A stretch of DNA of 64,000 bases from Sporichthya brevicatena (lineage in GTDB: Bacteria; Actinomycetota; Actinomycetes; Sporichthyales; Sporichthyaceae): assembly GCF_039525035.1 (NCBI RefSeq), contig NZ_BAAAHE010000006.1, positions 1 to 64,000 on the forward strand, written 5' to 3'. The notes beneath the pieces were generated by a model. That model searched no databases. It saw only the letters and a list, made by a program, of their open reading frames with translations, and was not told the origin of the DNA. Each line of letters begins with the position of its first letter. Position 1 is the stretch's first letter. Of this stretch, positions 53,756 through 60,499 are shown piece by piece. Both the position numbers and the translations under genes were made by a program.

Positions 53756-54856
53756 ATGTCCAGCGCGCTGGTAGCGATCGGCACGGCGAAAGGGCTGTTC
53801 CTGGCCCGCAGCGACGACGACCGGAGGAGCTGGTCCCTGACCGGACCCCACTTCGGGATGAGCGAGGTCTACTCGGCCGCGATCGACACCCGCGGCGGGC
53901 GCACGCGCATCCTCGCCGGGGCGATGAGCTGGCACTGGGGCCCGATGGTCGTCCGGTCCGACGACCTCGGCGCGACCTGGGTCGACACCGAGCGCGGCGC
54001 GGTCCGGTTCCCGGAGGGGACGGACGCGGCGGTCGCGCGCGTCTGGCAACTCGCCCCGGCGCCGGCGGACCAGCCCGGCGTCGTCTACGCCGGTGTGGAG
54101 CCCTCCGCGCTGTTCCGCTCGACCGACGGCGGCGAGACGTTCTCGCTCGTCGAGGGCCTGTGGAACCACCCCCACCGCAAGGAGTGGCAGCCCGGCGGTG
54201 GCGGCCAGGCGCTGCACACCGTCCTGCCGCACCCGACCCACCCGGACCGGGTCCTGGTCGCGATGTCGACCGGCGGGGTCTACCGGACCACCGACGGGGG
54301 TGAGTCGTGGTCACCGGCGAACCGCGGGATCGAGGCCGACTTCCTGCCCGGCGACGAGCCGGAGTTCGGCCAGTGCGTGCACAAGGTGGCACGGAACCCG
54401 CAACGGCCCGAGCAGTTGTTCGCCCAGAACCACGGCGGGGTCTACCGCAGCGACGACGGCGGCGACCGCTGGGTCTCGATCGTCGAGGGCCTGCCGGCGG
54501 ACTTCGGGTTCCCGATGGTCGCCGACCCGAACGTGCCCGGCTCGGTCTTCGTCTTCCCCATCGTGTCGGGCGAGGAGCGGTTCCCGCCCGAGCGCAAGTG
54601 CCGCGTCTACCGCACCGACGACGCGGGCGCGACGTGGTCGGCGCTGACCAACGGCCTCCCCGCGGACCCGCACTACGGGGCGGTGCTCCGCGACGGGATG
54701 TGCGCCGACGACGCCGACCCCGTCGGCGTGTACTTCGGCAACCGCAACGGCGAGGTCTACGCCACCGCCGACCGCGGCGAGAGCTGGCAGCAGATCGCGG
54801 CCCACCTGCCGCCGGTGCTGTGCGTGAAGGCCGCCGTGCTCCCGGAGCCGGCGTGA
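53756..54856 (+). CDS. BNR/sialidase-like beta-propeller protein
   Basis: A 366-residue propeller with BNR-type blades: SDDLGATW, STDGGETF, TTDGGESW, SDDGGDRW, TDDAGATWSALTNGLP and TADRGESWQQI, spread through the protein. There is no signal peptide, so it is probably cytosolic, which is unusual for a sialidase-like fold. AAGGACGG precedes the ATG. Its stop overlaps the start of a MoaD/ThiS-like gene in a GTGA junction. The conserved pairing suggests a joint function, but none has been shown; sialidase activity should not be assumed. Confidence 0.85.
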   Translation: MSSALVAIGTAKGLFLARSDDDRRSWSLTGPHFGMSEVYSAAIDTRGGRTRILAGAMSWHWGPMVVRSDDLGATWVDTERGAVRFPEGTDAAVARVWQLAPAPADQPGVVYAGVEPSALFRSTDGGETFSLVEGLWNHPHRKEWQPGGGGQALHTVLPHPTHPDRVLVAMSTGGVYRTTDGGESWSPANRGIEADFLPGDEPEFGQCVHKVARNPQRPEQLFAQNHGGVYRSDDGGDRWVSIVEGLPADFGFPMVADPNVPGSVFVFPIVSGEERFPPERKCRVYRTDDAGATWSALTNGLPADPHYGAVLRDGMCADDADPVGVYFGNRNGEVYATADRGESWQQIAAHLPPVLCVKAAVLPEPA

Positions 54857-55140
54857 TCGAGGTCCCGGTCCGCCTGCCCGCGATCCTGCGTGGGTTCGCG
54901 GGCGGGCAGGCCGTCCTGCACGTGCCGCTCGACGGGAACGCGACCGTCGGCGCCCTCCTCGACCGGCTCGCGGCCGAGCGACCCGCGCTGGAACGGCGGA
55001 TCCGCGACGAACGTGGCGTCCTGCGCCCGCACGTGAACGTGTTCGTGCACAAGACGAACGTCCGGGACACCGGTGGCCTCGCGACCGAGATCCCGCCCGG
55101 CGTCGAGGTGCTGGTGATCCCGGCGGTGTCCGGGGGCTAG
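54853..55140 (+). CDS. MoaD/ThiS-like ubiquitin-fold protein
   Basis: A 95-residue beta-grasp protein. Its C-terminus ends in ...VLVIPAVSGG, the diglycine tail used by MoaD and ThiS for adenylation and sulfur transfer. The core is VPVRLPAILRGFAGGQAVLH and NATVGALLDRLAAERPALER. The GTG start lies within the stop of the propeller gene. An E1-like MoeB/ThiF partner is not encoded nearby. It could act as a sulfur carrier or a protein modifier. Confidence 0.85.
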   Translation: MIEVPVRLPAILRGFAGGQAVLHVPLDGNATVGALLDRLAAERPALERRIRDERGVLRPHVNVFVHKTNVRDTGGLATEIPPGVEVLVIPAVSGG

Positions 55141-55150
55141 GCGGTCCCGG

Positions 55151-55336
55151 TCAGGCGATGCAGTAGAGCTCGGCCCCCGCCGCGGCGGCGACCGTGGCGA
55201 CCACCGGGCACAGGTCGCAGGCCCCGCCGACGCAGTTCGTCTGACTCGGCGTCATCACCGGCGCGACGACGCCGGGCATCGTCACCATCGCCAGCCCCAC
55301 CAACGGGGCGAGGACCCTGAGCAGCCGGTTCCACAT
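55151..55336 (-). CDS. Small Cys-containing exported or membrane peptide
   Basis: A 61-residue protein, ATG 55336. The first 28 residues are hydrophobic (LLRVLAPLVGLAMVTMPGVV), like a signal peptide or membrane anchor. The rest has CVGGACDLCP (residues 35-44) and YCIA near the end: four cysteines, which could bind a metal or form disulfides. It is separated by only 4 bases from the TetR gene that precedes it on the same strand, so the two are likely co-transcribed. No family recognised. Confidence 0.6.
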   Translation of the reverse strand: MWNRLLRVLAPLVGLAMVTMPGVVAPVMTPSQTNCVGGACDLCPVVATVAAAAGAELYCIA

Positions 55337-55340
55337 CCCG

Positions 55341-55931
55341 TCAGTGTGCGCCCGATGCCGCGCCGGCTCCAGTCGTTCCGGCCAGGTCGTGCAACTGGGC
55401 CAGGGCCTCGTCGACGAAGTCGGCGAACGTACGGCGGCCGCGGGAGGTCACCCACCGCGCGAACGCGACCTTGAAGACCGCCATCCCGGTCTCGGCCGCC
55501 AGCCCGGCCGCGGGCTCCTTGACGCCCCGGCGACGCAGGGCGTCGGTGAGGGCCCCGGAGAGCCGGGCGAGCTTGATCAACTCCCGCTCCCGCAGGTCGG
55601 CGTTGGCCGTGATGACCTCGTGCCGGCTCCGGGAGAGCTCCCGCGGCGGGAAGTAGTCACTCGCGGCCCGCAACGCGGCGGCGACCTGGTCCAGCGCCGG
55701 GGTCGACGCCGGGGTCGCGGCGAGCGCGGCGACCATCACCTCCTCCAAGGCCTCCGCCCCGGAGAAGAGCACCTCACGCTTGTCCGCGAAGTAGCGGAAG
55801 AAGGTCCGCTCGGTGACGCCGACGCGTTCGGCGATCTGCGCGACGGTCGTCGCCTCGAACCCGTGCTCGCTGTAGAGCTCGAGCGCCGCGGCGCAGAGGC
55901 GACCCTTCGCGTCAGGCTCCCAACGACCCAT
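55341..55931 (-). CDS. TetR-family transcriptional repressor
   Basis: A 196-residue regulator. The helix-turn-helix is at about residues 8-55 (KGRLCAAALELYSEHGF, TTVAQIAERVGVTERTFFRY). The ligand-binding domain contains a PPRELSRSRHEVITANADLR region. Three copies of one 19-bp operator lie between it and the divergent epimerase gene, the nearest one just upstream of its own TACGCT -10 box, so it probably represses both directions. The transcript is predicted to be leaderless. Confidence 0.92.
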   Translation of the reverse strand: MGRWEPDAKGRLCAAALELYSEHGFEATTVAQIAERVGVTERTFFRYFADKREVLFSGAEALEEVMVAALAATPASTPALDQVAAALRAASDYFPPRELSRSRHEVITANADLRERELIKLARLSGALTDALRRRGVKEPAAGLAAETGMAVFKVAFARWVTSRGRRTFADFVDEALAQLHDLAGTTGAGAASGAH

Positions 55932-55938
55932 GGCTACC

Positions 55939-55944
55939 AGCGTA
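55939..55944 (-). promoter_or_regulatory. -10 box of the TetR gene
   Basis: TACGCT on the minus strand lies 7 bases before the ATG of the TetR gene, and operator 1 begins 3 bases further upstream, overlapping the -10/-35 spacer. Binding there would block the promoter. Confidence 0.45.
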
Positions 55945-55947
55945 GGC

Positions 55948-55966
55948 GATGACAGATTCTGACATC
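55948..55966. promoter_or_regulatory. TetR operator 1
   Basis: GATGACAGATTCTGACATC, a 19-bp near-palindrome with one mismatch to the consensus half-site GATGTCAG...CTGACATC. Centre at 55957. Confidence 0.75.
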
Positions 55967-55980
55967 AGTCGCTTCGCGGT

Positions 55981-55999
55981 GATGACAGAGACTGACATC
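55981..55999. promoter_or_regulatory. TetR operator 2 over the epimerase -35 box
   Basis: GATGACAGAGACTGACATC, with the same one-base mismatch as operator 1. Centre at 55990, 33 bp from operator 1. It covers the likely -35 box ATGACA (55982-55987) of the epimerase gene, which pairs with TACCGT (56006-56011) across an 18-base spacer. Confidence 0.75.
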
Positions 56000-56012
56000 G
56001 TGACGTACCGTC

Positions 56013-56031
56013 GATGTCAGGAACTGACATC
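56013..56031. promoter_or_regulatory. TetR operator 3 over the epimerase transcription start
   Basis: GATGTCAGGAACTGACATC, a perfect 8+3+8 palindrome, centre at 56022 and 32 bp from operator 2. It covers the expected transcription start of the epimerase gene, just before the GGAGGA ribosome binding site at 56035-56040. Confidence 0.8.
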
Positions 56032-56044
56032 ACTGGAGGAATCG

Positions 56045-56938
56045 ATGCGCATCTTCGTCACTGGAGCGTCCGGCTGGATCGGCGTTCCCACCGTGACCCG
56101 TCTGCTCGCCGCCGGCCACGAGGTGGTCGGGCTCGCCCGGTCCGACGCGGCTGCGGCCGCGATCCCGGCGGGGGCGGAGGTCGTCCGCGGGAGCCTGGAC
56201 GACCTCGACCTGCTGCACGCGCAGGCCGCGGACTCCGACGGCGTCGTCCACCTCGCGTTCCGGCACGACATCGCCTTCGCGGGCGACTTCACCGGCGCCG
56301 TCGTCAGCGACCGGCGCGCGATCGACGCGTTCGGCGACGCCCTCAAGGGCTCGGACAAACCGTTCGTCCTCGCCTCCGGCGTGCTGGGACTGCCGGGCGG
56401 CCGGGTCATCACCGAGGACGACCGCCCGGACCCCGCGGTCCACCCGCGGTACGCCAACGCGGCCGTGACGCTCGACCTCGCGGCCAACGCCGTCCGGTCG
56501 GTCGTCGTGCGGTTCGCCCCCACGGTCCACGGGGCGGGCGACCACGGGTTCGTCGCCGCCCTCGTCGGGATCGCGCAGCAGACCGGAGTCTCGGGCTATC
56601 TCGGCGACGGGACGAACCGCTGGCCCGCGGTGCACGTCTCCGACGCCGCCGACCTCGTGCACCGGGCTCTGGAGCGAGCTCCGGCCGGTTCCGTCGTGCA
56701 CGCCATGGCCGAGGTCGGCGTCCCGACCCGGGACATCGCCGAGGCGATCGGCCGACAGCTCGGAGTGCCGGCGCGATCGATCCCGCCGGAGCAGGCCGCG
56801 CACTTCGGCTTCCTCGCCGAGCTCTTCGGCATGGACGCGCCGACCTCGAGCGAGATCACGCGCCGCGAGCTGGGCTGGAACCCGTCGGGCCCGACCCTGC
56901 TCGAGGACCTCAACGTGGGCGCGTACTCGCCCCGTTGA
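56045..56938 (+). CDS. NAD(P)-dependent epimerase/reductase (extended SDR-like)
   Basis: A 297-residue Rossmann protein. The N-terminus has FVTGASGWIGVPTVTRLLAA (TGxxGxxG-type dinucleotide loop) and GLARSDAAAAAIPAGAEVVR, and the rest fits atypical SDR sugar-epimerase/NmrA-like proteins. The classic YxxxK pair is not obvious; YANAAVTLD replaces it, so catalysis may differ. The ATG at 56045 has GGAGGA upstream. It is controlled by the divergent TetR repressor, and its stop overlaps the AccE-like gene by 29 bases. Confidence 0.82.
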   Translation: MRIFVTGASGWIGVPTVTRLLAAGHEVVGLARSDAAAAAIPAGAEVVRGSLDDLDLLHAQAADSDGVVHLAFRHDIAFAGDFTGAVVSDRRAIDAFGDALKGSDKPFVLASGVLGLPGGRVITEDDRPDPAVHPRYANAAVTLDLAANAVRSVVVRFAPTVHGAGDHGFVAALVGIAQQTGVSGYLGDGTNRWPAVHVSDAADLVHRALERAPAGSVVHAMAEVGVPTRDIAEAIGRQLGVPARSIPPEQAAHFGFLAELFGMDAPTSSEITRRELGWNPSGPTLLEDLNVGAYSPR

Positions 56939-57077
56939 GCGCAGCCAGCCGACCGCGGCGCCAGGCCTCGTACCCGGTGAGCGGGGCGGCGCCGGCAGGC
57001 CGTGCGCAGAGCACCGCGACGAGCGCCGCGACCTCCTCGGCCGTCGGCTCACCCCGAGTGATCGCGATGTCCGTCAT
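56910..57077 (-). CDS. Second acyl-CoA carboxylase epsilon subunit (AccE-like)
   Basis: A 55-residue protein: MTDIAITRGEPTAEEVAALV, then AVLCARPAGAAPLTGYEAWR and RGRLAALNGASTRPR. The RGEPTAEEVAALVAVL segment is the actinobacterial epsilon-subunit signature also seen in accE5, and the C-terminal WRRGRLAAL fits too. The ATG overlaps the accD stop by 4 bases (ATGA). It is therefore the small subunit of the second carboxylase. Confidence 0.82.
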   Translation of the reverse strand: MTDIAITRGEPTAEEVAALVAVLCARPAGAAPLTGYEAWRRGRLAALNGASTRPR

Positions 57078-58603
57078 ACCGGCGGAACCCCGTGCCGGCG
57101 CTCGGTGAAGTGCCGGGACTTGCCGACCGACTGCCGGAAGCGCGCGACGAGCTCCGCCCGCAGCTCCTCCGGCGTGATGATCGCGTCGATGACGAGGTCG
57201 GCGGCCAGGCGGAGCAGGTCGACGTCGGCCTCGTACTCGGCACGCCGGGCGGCGACGAACTCGGCGCGCTCGGTCTCGTCGGCGATCTCGGCGATCTTAT
57301 TGAAGTACACGGCGTTGACGGCGGCCTCGGGACCCATGACCGCGATCCGGCCGGTCGGGAGCGCGATGCAGGCGTCGGGGCCGAAGCCCGGGCCGCACAT
57401 CGCGTAGAGCCCGGCGCCGTAGGCCTTCCGCACGATCACCGAGATCTGAGGGACCGTCGCCTCGGAGACGGCGGTAATCATCTTCGCGCCGTGACGGATG
57501 ATCCCCTGCCGCTCGACCTCGGACCCGATCATGAAGCCGGGGACGTCGGCCAGGTACAGCAGCGGGATGTTGTAGGCGTCGCAGCACCAGATGAACCGGG
57601 CGGCCTTGTCGGCGGAGTCGGTGAACAGCACCCCGCCCTTGACCGCCGAGTTGTTCGCGAGGATGCCGACGACCTTGCCGTCGAGCCGGCCGAAGCCGAC
57701 GACGAGCTCGGCCGCGAACATCGGCTTGACCTCGAAGAAGGAGTCCTCGTCGAGCAGGGCGTCCAGCAGGTCGTGGACGTCGAAGGGCTGGCTCTCCTTC
57801 GCCGGGATGACCTCGGCGGTCAGCGGCCGCGCCGGCTCCTCGGGCGCGAACTCCGGCGGCTGCTCCCGCCAGCAGGTCGGCAGGTAGGAGAAGTAGGCTT
57901 TGGCCTGCTCGATCGCGTCCTCGTCGTCGACGGCGAGCTGGTCGCCGCAGCCGGAGACGGAGACGTGCATCCGCGCGCCGCCCATCTCCTCCAGGGAGAC
58001 CTTCTCGCCGACGACCATCTCGGCCATGCGCGGCGAACCGAGGTACATCGAGGCGTTGCCGTCGACCATGATCACGAGGTCGCAGAACGCCGGGATGTAG
58101 GCGCCACCGGCGGCCGACGGGCCGAACAGGCAGCAGATCTGCGGGACGCGACCGGAGAGCGCGACCTGGTTGTGGAAGATCCGGCCTGCGCCGCGACGAC
58201 CCGGGAACATCTCGACCTGGTCGGTGATGCGGGCACCGGCGGAGTCGATCAGCCAGAAGACCGGCAACTCCTCGCGCAGCGCGGTCTCGGTGAGGCGCAC
58301 GATCTTCTCGACGGTGCGGGCGCCCCAGGAGCCGGCCTTGACCGCGGGGTCGTTGGCGACGACCAGCGCGGGCCGGCCGTCGACCAGTCCCCGCCCGGTG
58401 ACGACACCGTCGGCGGGGAGGCCGACGGCGAGCGCGTTGGCGAGTTGGCCGTCCTCGACGAACGTGCCCTCGTCGAAGAGCAGGTCGAGCCGCGCCCGGA
58501 CGTGCAGCTTGTTCTGGGCCCCGAGCTTCTTCAGCGCGGAGGCGTTGGGCACGAGCGTGGCCTCACGCGCGGCGGCGACCGCCTTGGCCATGTCCTCGGT
58601 CAT
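57074..58603 (-). CDS. Acyl-CoA carboxylase beta subunit 2
   Basis: A 509-residue carboxyltransferase with both halves intact: WLIDSAGARITDQVEMFPGR, CLFGPSAAGGAYIPAFCDLV and VGEKVSLEEMGGARMHVSVS in the N-half; LLYLADVPGFMIGSEVERQG and VIVRKAYGAGLYAMCGPGFG in the C-half. It is distinct from AccD5 and resembles carboxylases for methylcrotonyl-, propionyl- or related acyl-CoA. Adjacent acyl-CoA dehydrogenase, AccE-like subunit and MerR regulator suggest branched-chain acid or acyl-CoA degradation. The substrate is not certain. Confidence 0.88.
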   Translation of the reverse strand: MTEDMAKAVAAAREATLVPNASALKKLGAQNKLHVRARLDLLFDEGTFVEDGQLANALAVGLPADGVVTGRGLVDGRPALVVANDPAVKAGSWGARTVEKIVRLTETALREELPVFWLIDSAGARITDQVEMFPGRRGAGRIFHNQVALSGRVPQICCLFGPSAAGGAYIPAFCDLVIMVDGNASMYLGSPRMAEMVVGEKVSLEEMGGARMHVSVSGCGDQLAVDDEDAIEQAKAYFSYLPTCWREQPPEFAPEEPARPLTAEVIPAKESQPFDVHDLLDALLDEDSFFEVKPMFAAELVVGFGRLDGKVVGILANNSAVKGGVLFTDSADKAARFIWCCDAYNIPLLYLADVPGFMIGSEVERQGIIRHGAKMITAVSEATVPQISVIVRKAYGAGLYAMCGPGFGPDACIALPTGRIAVMGPEAAVNAVYFNKIAEIADETERAEFVAARRAEYEADVDLLRLAADLVIDAIITPEELRAELVARFRQSVGKSRHFTERRHGVPPV

Positions 58604-58669
58604 GCGGGTCCTTCGATCTCGCCGGCAGCGGACGGGTCGGGCTGAGCTGGCCGATTACTCGACCGGGAG

Positions 58670-59839
58670 TTACTCGACCGGGAGGCCGAGGCCGCGGCTG
58701 ATCAGGATGCGCTGGACCTCGGAGGTGCCCTCGCCGATCTCCAGGATCTTGGCGTCCCGGTAGAAGCGGGCGATCGGGTACTCCTCCATGAAGCCGTAGC
58801 CACCGAAGATCTGGGCGGCGGTGCGGGTCGCGCTGACCGCCGCTTCGCTGGAGTAGAGCTTCGCGATCGAGGCGGCCTGCTTGACCTCCTTCACCGGGCG
58901 GCCGGAGTCCTTCAGCCAGGCGGCCTTGTAGGTGAGCAGACGCGCGGCCTCGACCGCGACCTGCAGGTCGGCGAGCTGGAACGCAACGCCCTGCTTCTTG
59001 CCGATCGGCTGCCCGAACGCCTTGCGCTCCAGGGCGTAGGCCAGCGAGTGGTCGAGGCACCCCTGCGCGAGACCGACGGCGAGCGCGGAGATCGCGATGC
59101 GGCCGTCGTCGAGGATGTTGAGGAACTGGGCGAAGCCGCGACCCCGCTGCCCGAGCAGGTTGGCCTCGGGCACGCGCACGTTGTCGTAGGTCAGCGGGTG
59201 CGTGTCCGACAGGTGCCAGCCGAGCTTCCGGTACGCCGGCTCGGCGGTGAAGCCGGGCGTGTTCGTCGGCACCATGATCGCGGAGATCTCGGCCTTGCCG
59301 TCGGCCGTCGTGCCGGTGCGGGCGGTCACGGTGACGACGGAGGTCAGCTCGTGGCCGGAGTTCGTGATGAAGGCCTTCGAACCGTCGATGACCCACTCGC
59401 CGTTCTCCAGAACGGCCTTGGTGCGCGTGCCGCCGGCGTCCGAACCCGCCTCGGGCTCGGTCAGGCCGAAGCCCGCGAGCGCGCGACCGGCGACGAGGTC
59501 GGGCAGCCACTGCGCCTTCTGCTCGGCGGTGCCGTAGGTGGCGATGGGGTTGATGCCGAGACCGACCGCAGCCTCGAGCGTGATGCCCAGGGACTGGTCG
59601 ACGCGGCCGATCTCCTCGATCGCGACGCAGAGCGTCGTCAGGTCGGCGCCGGCGCCGCCGTACTCCTCCTCGGCCGTCAGGCCGAACAGCCCGAGCTCGG
59701 CCATCCCCTGGACGGCCTCGGTCGGCAGGCCCTTGCCCTCGGCCTCCCAACGCTCGATGTTCGGCGCGAGCGCCTTCTCGGCGAAGTCGCGGACGACCTT
59801 GCGGAACGACTCGTGGTCCTCGGAGAGGGCGAAGGACAT
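58670..59839 (-). CDS. Acyl-CoA dehydrogenase
   Basis: A 389-residue FAD-dependent dehydrogenase. FGLTEPEAGSDAGGTRTKAV and WVIDGSKAFITNSG are the classic signatures, QIFGGYGFMEEYPIARFYRD is near the C-terminus, and the catalytic-base position is in GEGTSEVQR, where the Glu is present. This differs from isovaleryl-CoA dehydrogenases, which lack Glu here. Start 59839 is chosen because AGGTGA lies 9-14 bases upstream. The divergent MerR gene shares the promoter region. Confidence 0.92.
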   Translation of the reverse strand: MSFALSEDHESFRKVVRDFAEKALAPNIERWEAEGKGLPTEAVQGMAELGLFGLTAEEEYGGAGADLTTLCVAIEEIGRVDQSLGITLEAAVGLGINPIATYGTAEQKAQWLPDLVAGRALAGFGLTEPEAGSDAGGTRTKAVLENGEWVIDGSKAFITNSGHELTSVVTVTARTGTTADGKAEISAIMVPTNTPGFTAEPAYRKLGWHLSDTHPLTYDNVRVPEANLLGQRGRGFAQFLNILDDGRIAISALAVGLAQGCLDHSLAYALERKAFGQPIGKKQGVAFQLADLQVAVEAARLLTYKAAWLKDSGRPVKEVKQAASIAKLYSSEAAVSATRTAAQIFGGYGFMEEYPIARFYRDAKILEIGEGTSEVQRILISRGLGLPVE

Positions 59840-59900
59840 GGGGCGGATCACCTCGGGGCACCGGAAACGCGGACGGAGTTCGGGCTGGCGGAGCAGCTGA

Positions 59901-59920
59901 CGCTTACGTTAACGTAAGCG
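59901..59920. promoter_or_regulatory. 20-bp perfect palindrome, MerR operator/promoter
   Basis: CGCTTACGTTAACGTAAGCG is perfectly symmetric. Its centre holds TAACGT on both strands (59910-59915 plus; 59911-59906 minus), so one element can supply the -10 box of the MerR gene, 7 bases before its GTG, and of the dehydrogenase gene, which would have a 60-base leader. MerR proteins bind such palindromes in the -35/-10 spacer. Confidence 0.75.
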
Positions 59921-59922
59921 GC

Positions 59923-60471
59923 GTGAGTGAGGCGGCGCAAGAGCTCTCCCCCGGCCAGGAGTGGACGATCACGGAACTCGCGGCCGAGTTCGACGTGACC
60001 TTGCGCACGATCCGCTTCTACGAGGACCTCGGGCTCATCTCCCCCGAGCGGCGCGGCACCTCGCGCGTCTTCCGCAGTCGGGACCGGGTGCGCCTCAAGC
60101 TGATCCTCCGCGGCCGCCGGCTCGGCATGTCGCTGGACGAGATCCGCACGATCATCGACATGTACGACGCCGCCCCCGGCGAGGTCGGCCAGCTCCAGTA
60201 CCTGCTCGAACAGCTCGACGCCCGGCGCGTCGACCTCGAGGCGCGCCGCCGCGACATCGAGGAGAGCCTGGAGGAGCTCGACCGCGTCGAGGCCAAGGTG
60301 CGAGCGGATCTCGCCCGTCTCTCCGGCCGCACGGGTCACACCGGCGGTTCCGGGGAAGATCGTCCGCAGGCTTCTCCGCAGCACTCGCAAGCCCGCTCAC
60401 ACGCTCATGCACACAGTCGTCCGGACGGTCAGCGCCGACCGTCGCGCGGACGTCCGCGGGGCGCTCAATAG
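59923..60471 (+). CDS. MerR-family regulator (LiuR-like)
   Basis: A 182-residue MerR regulator. The winged helix-turn-helix is at about residues 14-80 (WTITELAAEFDVTLRTIRFY, EDLGLISPERRGTSRVF, RRLGMSLDEIRTIIDMYD), followed by a coiled coil with heptad-like LEQLDARRVDLEARRRD and a His/Arg/Ser-rich tail. The N-terminal domain resembles LiuR-type activators or repressors of branched-chain acid degradation genes. It abuts the 20-bp palindrome and faces the dehydrogenase-AccD-AccE operon, so it is the likely regulator. Confidence 0.9.
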   Translation: MSEAAQELSPGQEWTITELAAEFDVTLRTIRFYEDLGLISPERRGTSRVFRSRDRVRLKLILRGRRLGMSLDEIRTIIDMYDAAPGEVGQLQYLLEQLDARRVDLEARRRDIEESLEELDRVEAKVRADLARLSGRTGHTGGSGEDRPQASPQHSQARSHAHAHSRPDGQRRPSRGRPRGAQ

Positions 60472-60474
60472 ACT
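60469..60474 (+). promoter_or_regulatory. -10 box of accA3
   Basis: TAGACT overlaps the MerR stop codon (TAG at 60469-60471). It is followed by GAGGAGG (60486-60492), a strong ribosome binding site 7 bases before the GTG start of accA3. It could make accA3 partly independent of MerR transcription. Confidence 0.45.
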
Positions 60475-60499
60475 CCGTCCGGTCTGAGGAGGAACGACG

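Noticed and set aside
53756-54856. The BNR propeller as an active sialidase
   Set aside because: Only the propeller repeats are visible; the FRIP motif and catalytic Asp/Tyr/Glu pattern were not identified, and there is no signal peptide.
57074-59839. The second carboxylase as a definite leucine (liu) methylcrotonyl-CoA carboxylase locus
   Set aside because: The AccD sequence does not show a clear methylcrotonyl signature and the dehydrogenase carries the Glu at GEGTSE that isovaleryl-CoA dehydrogenases lack, so only a general branched-chain or acyl-CoA role is claimed.
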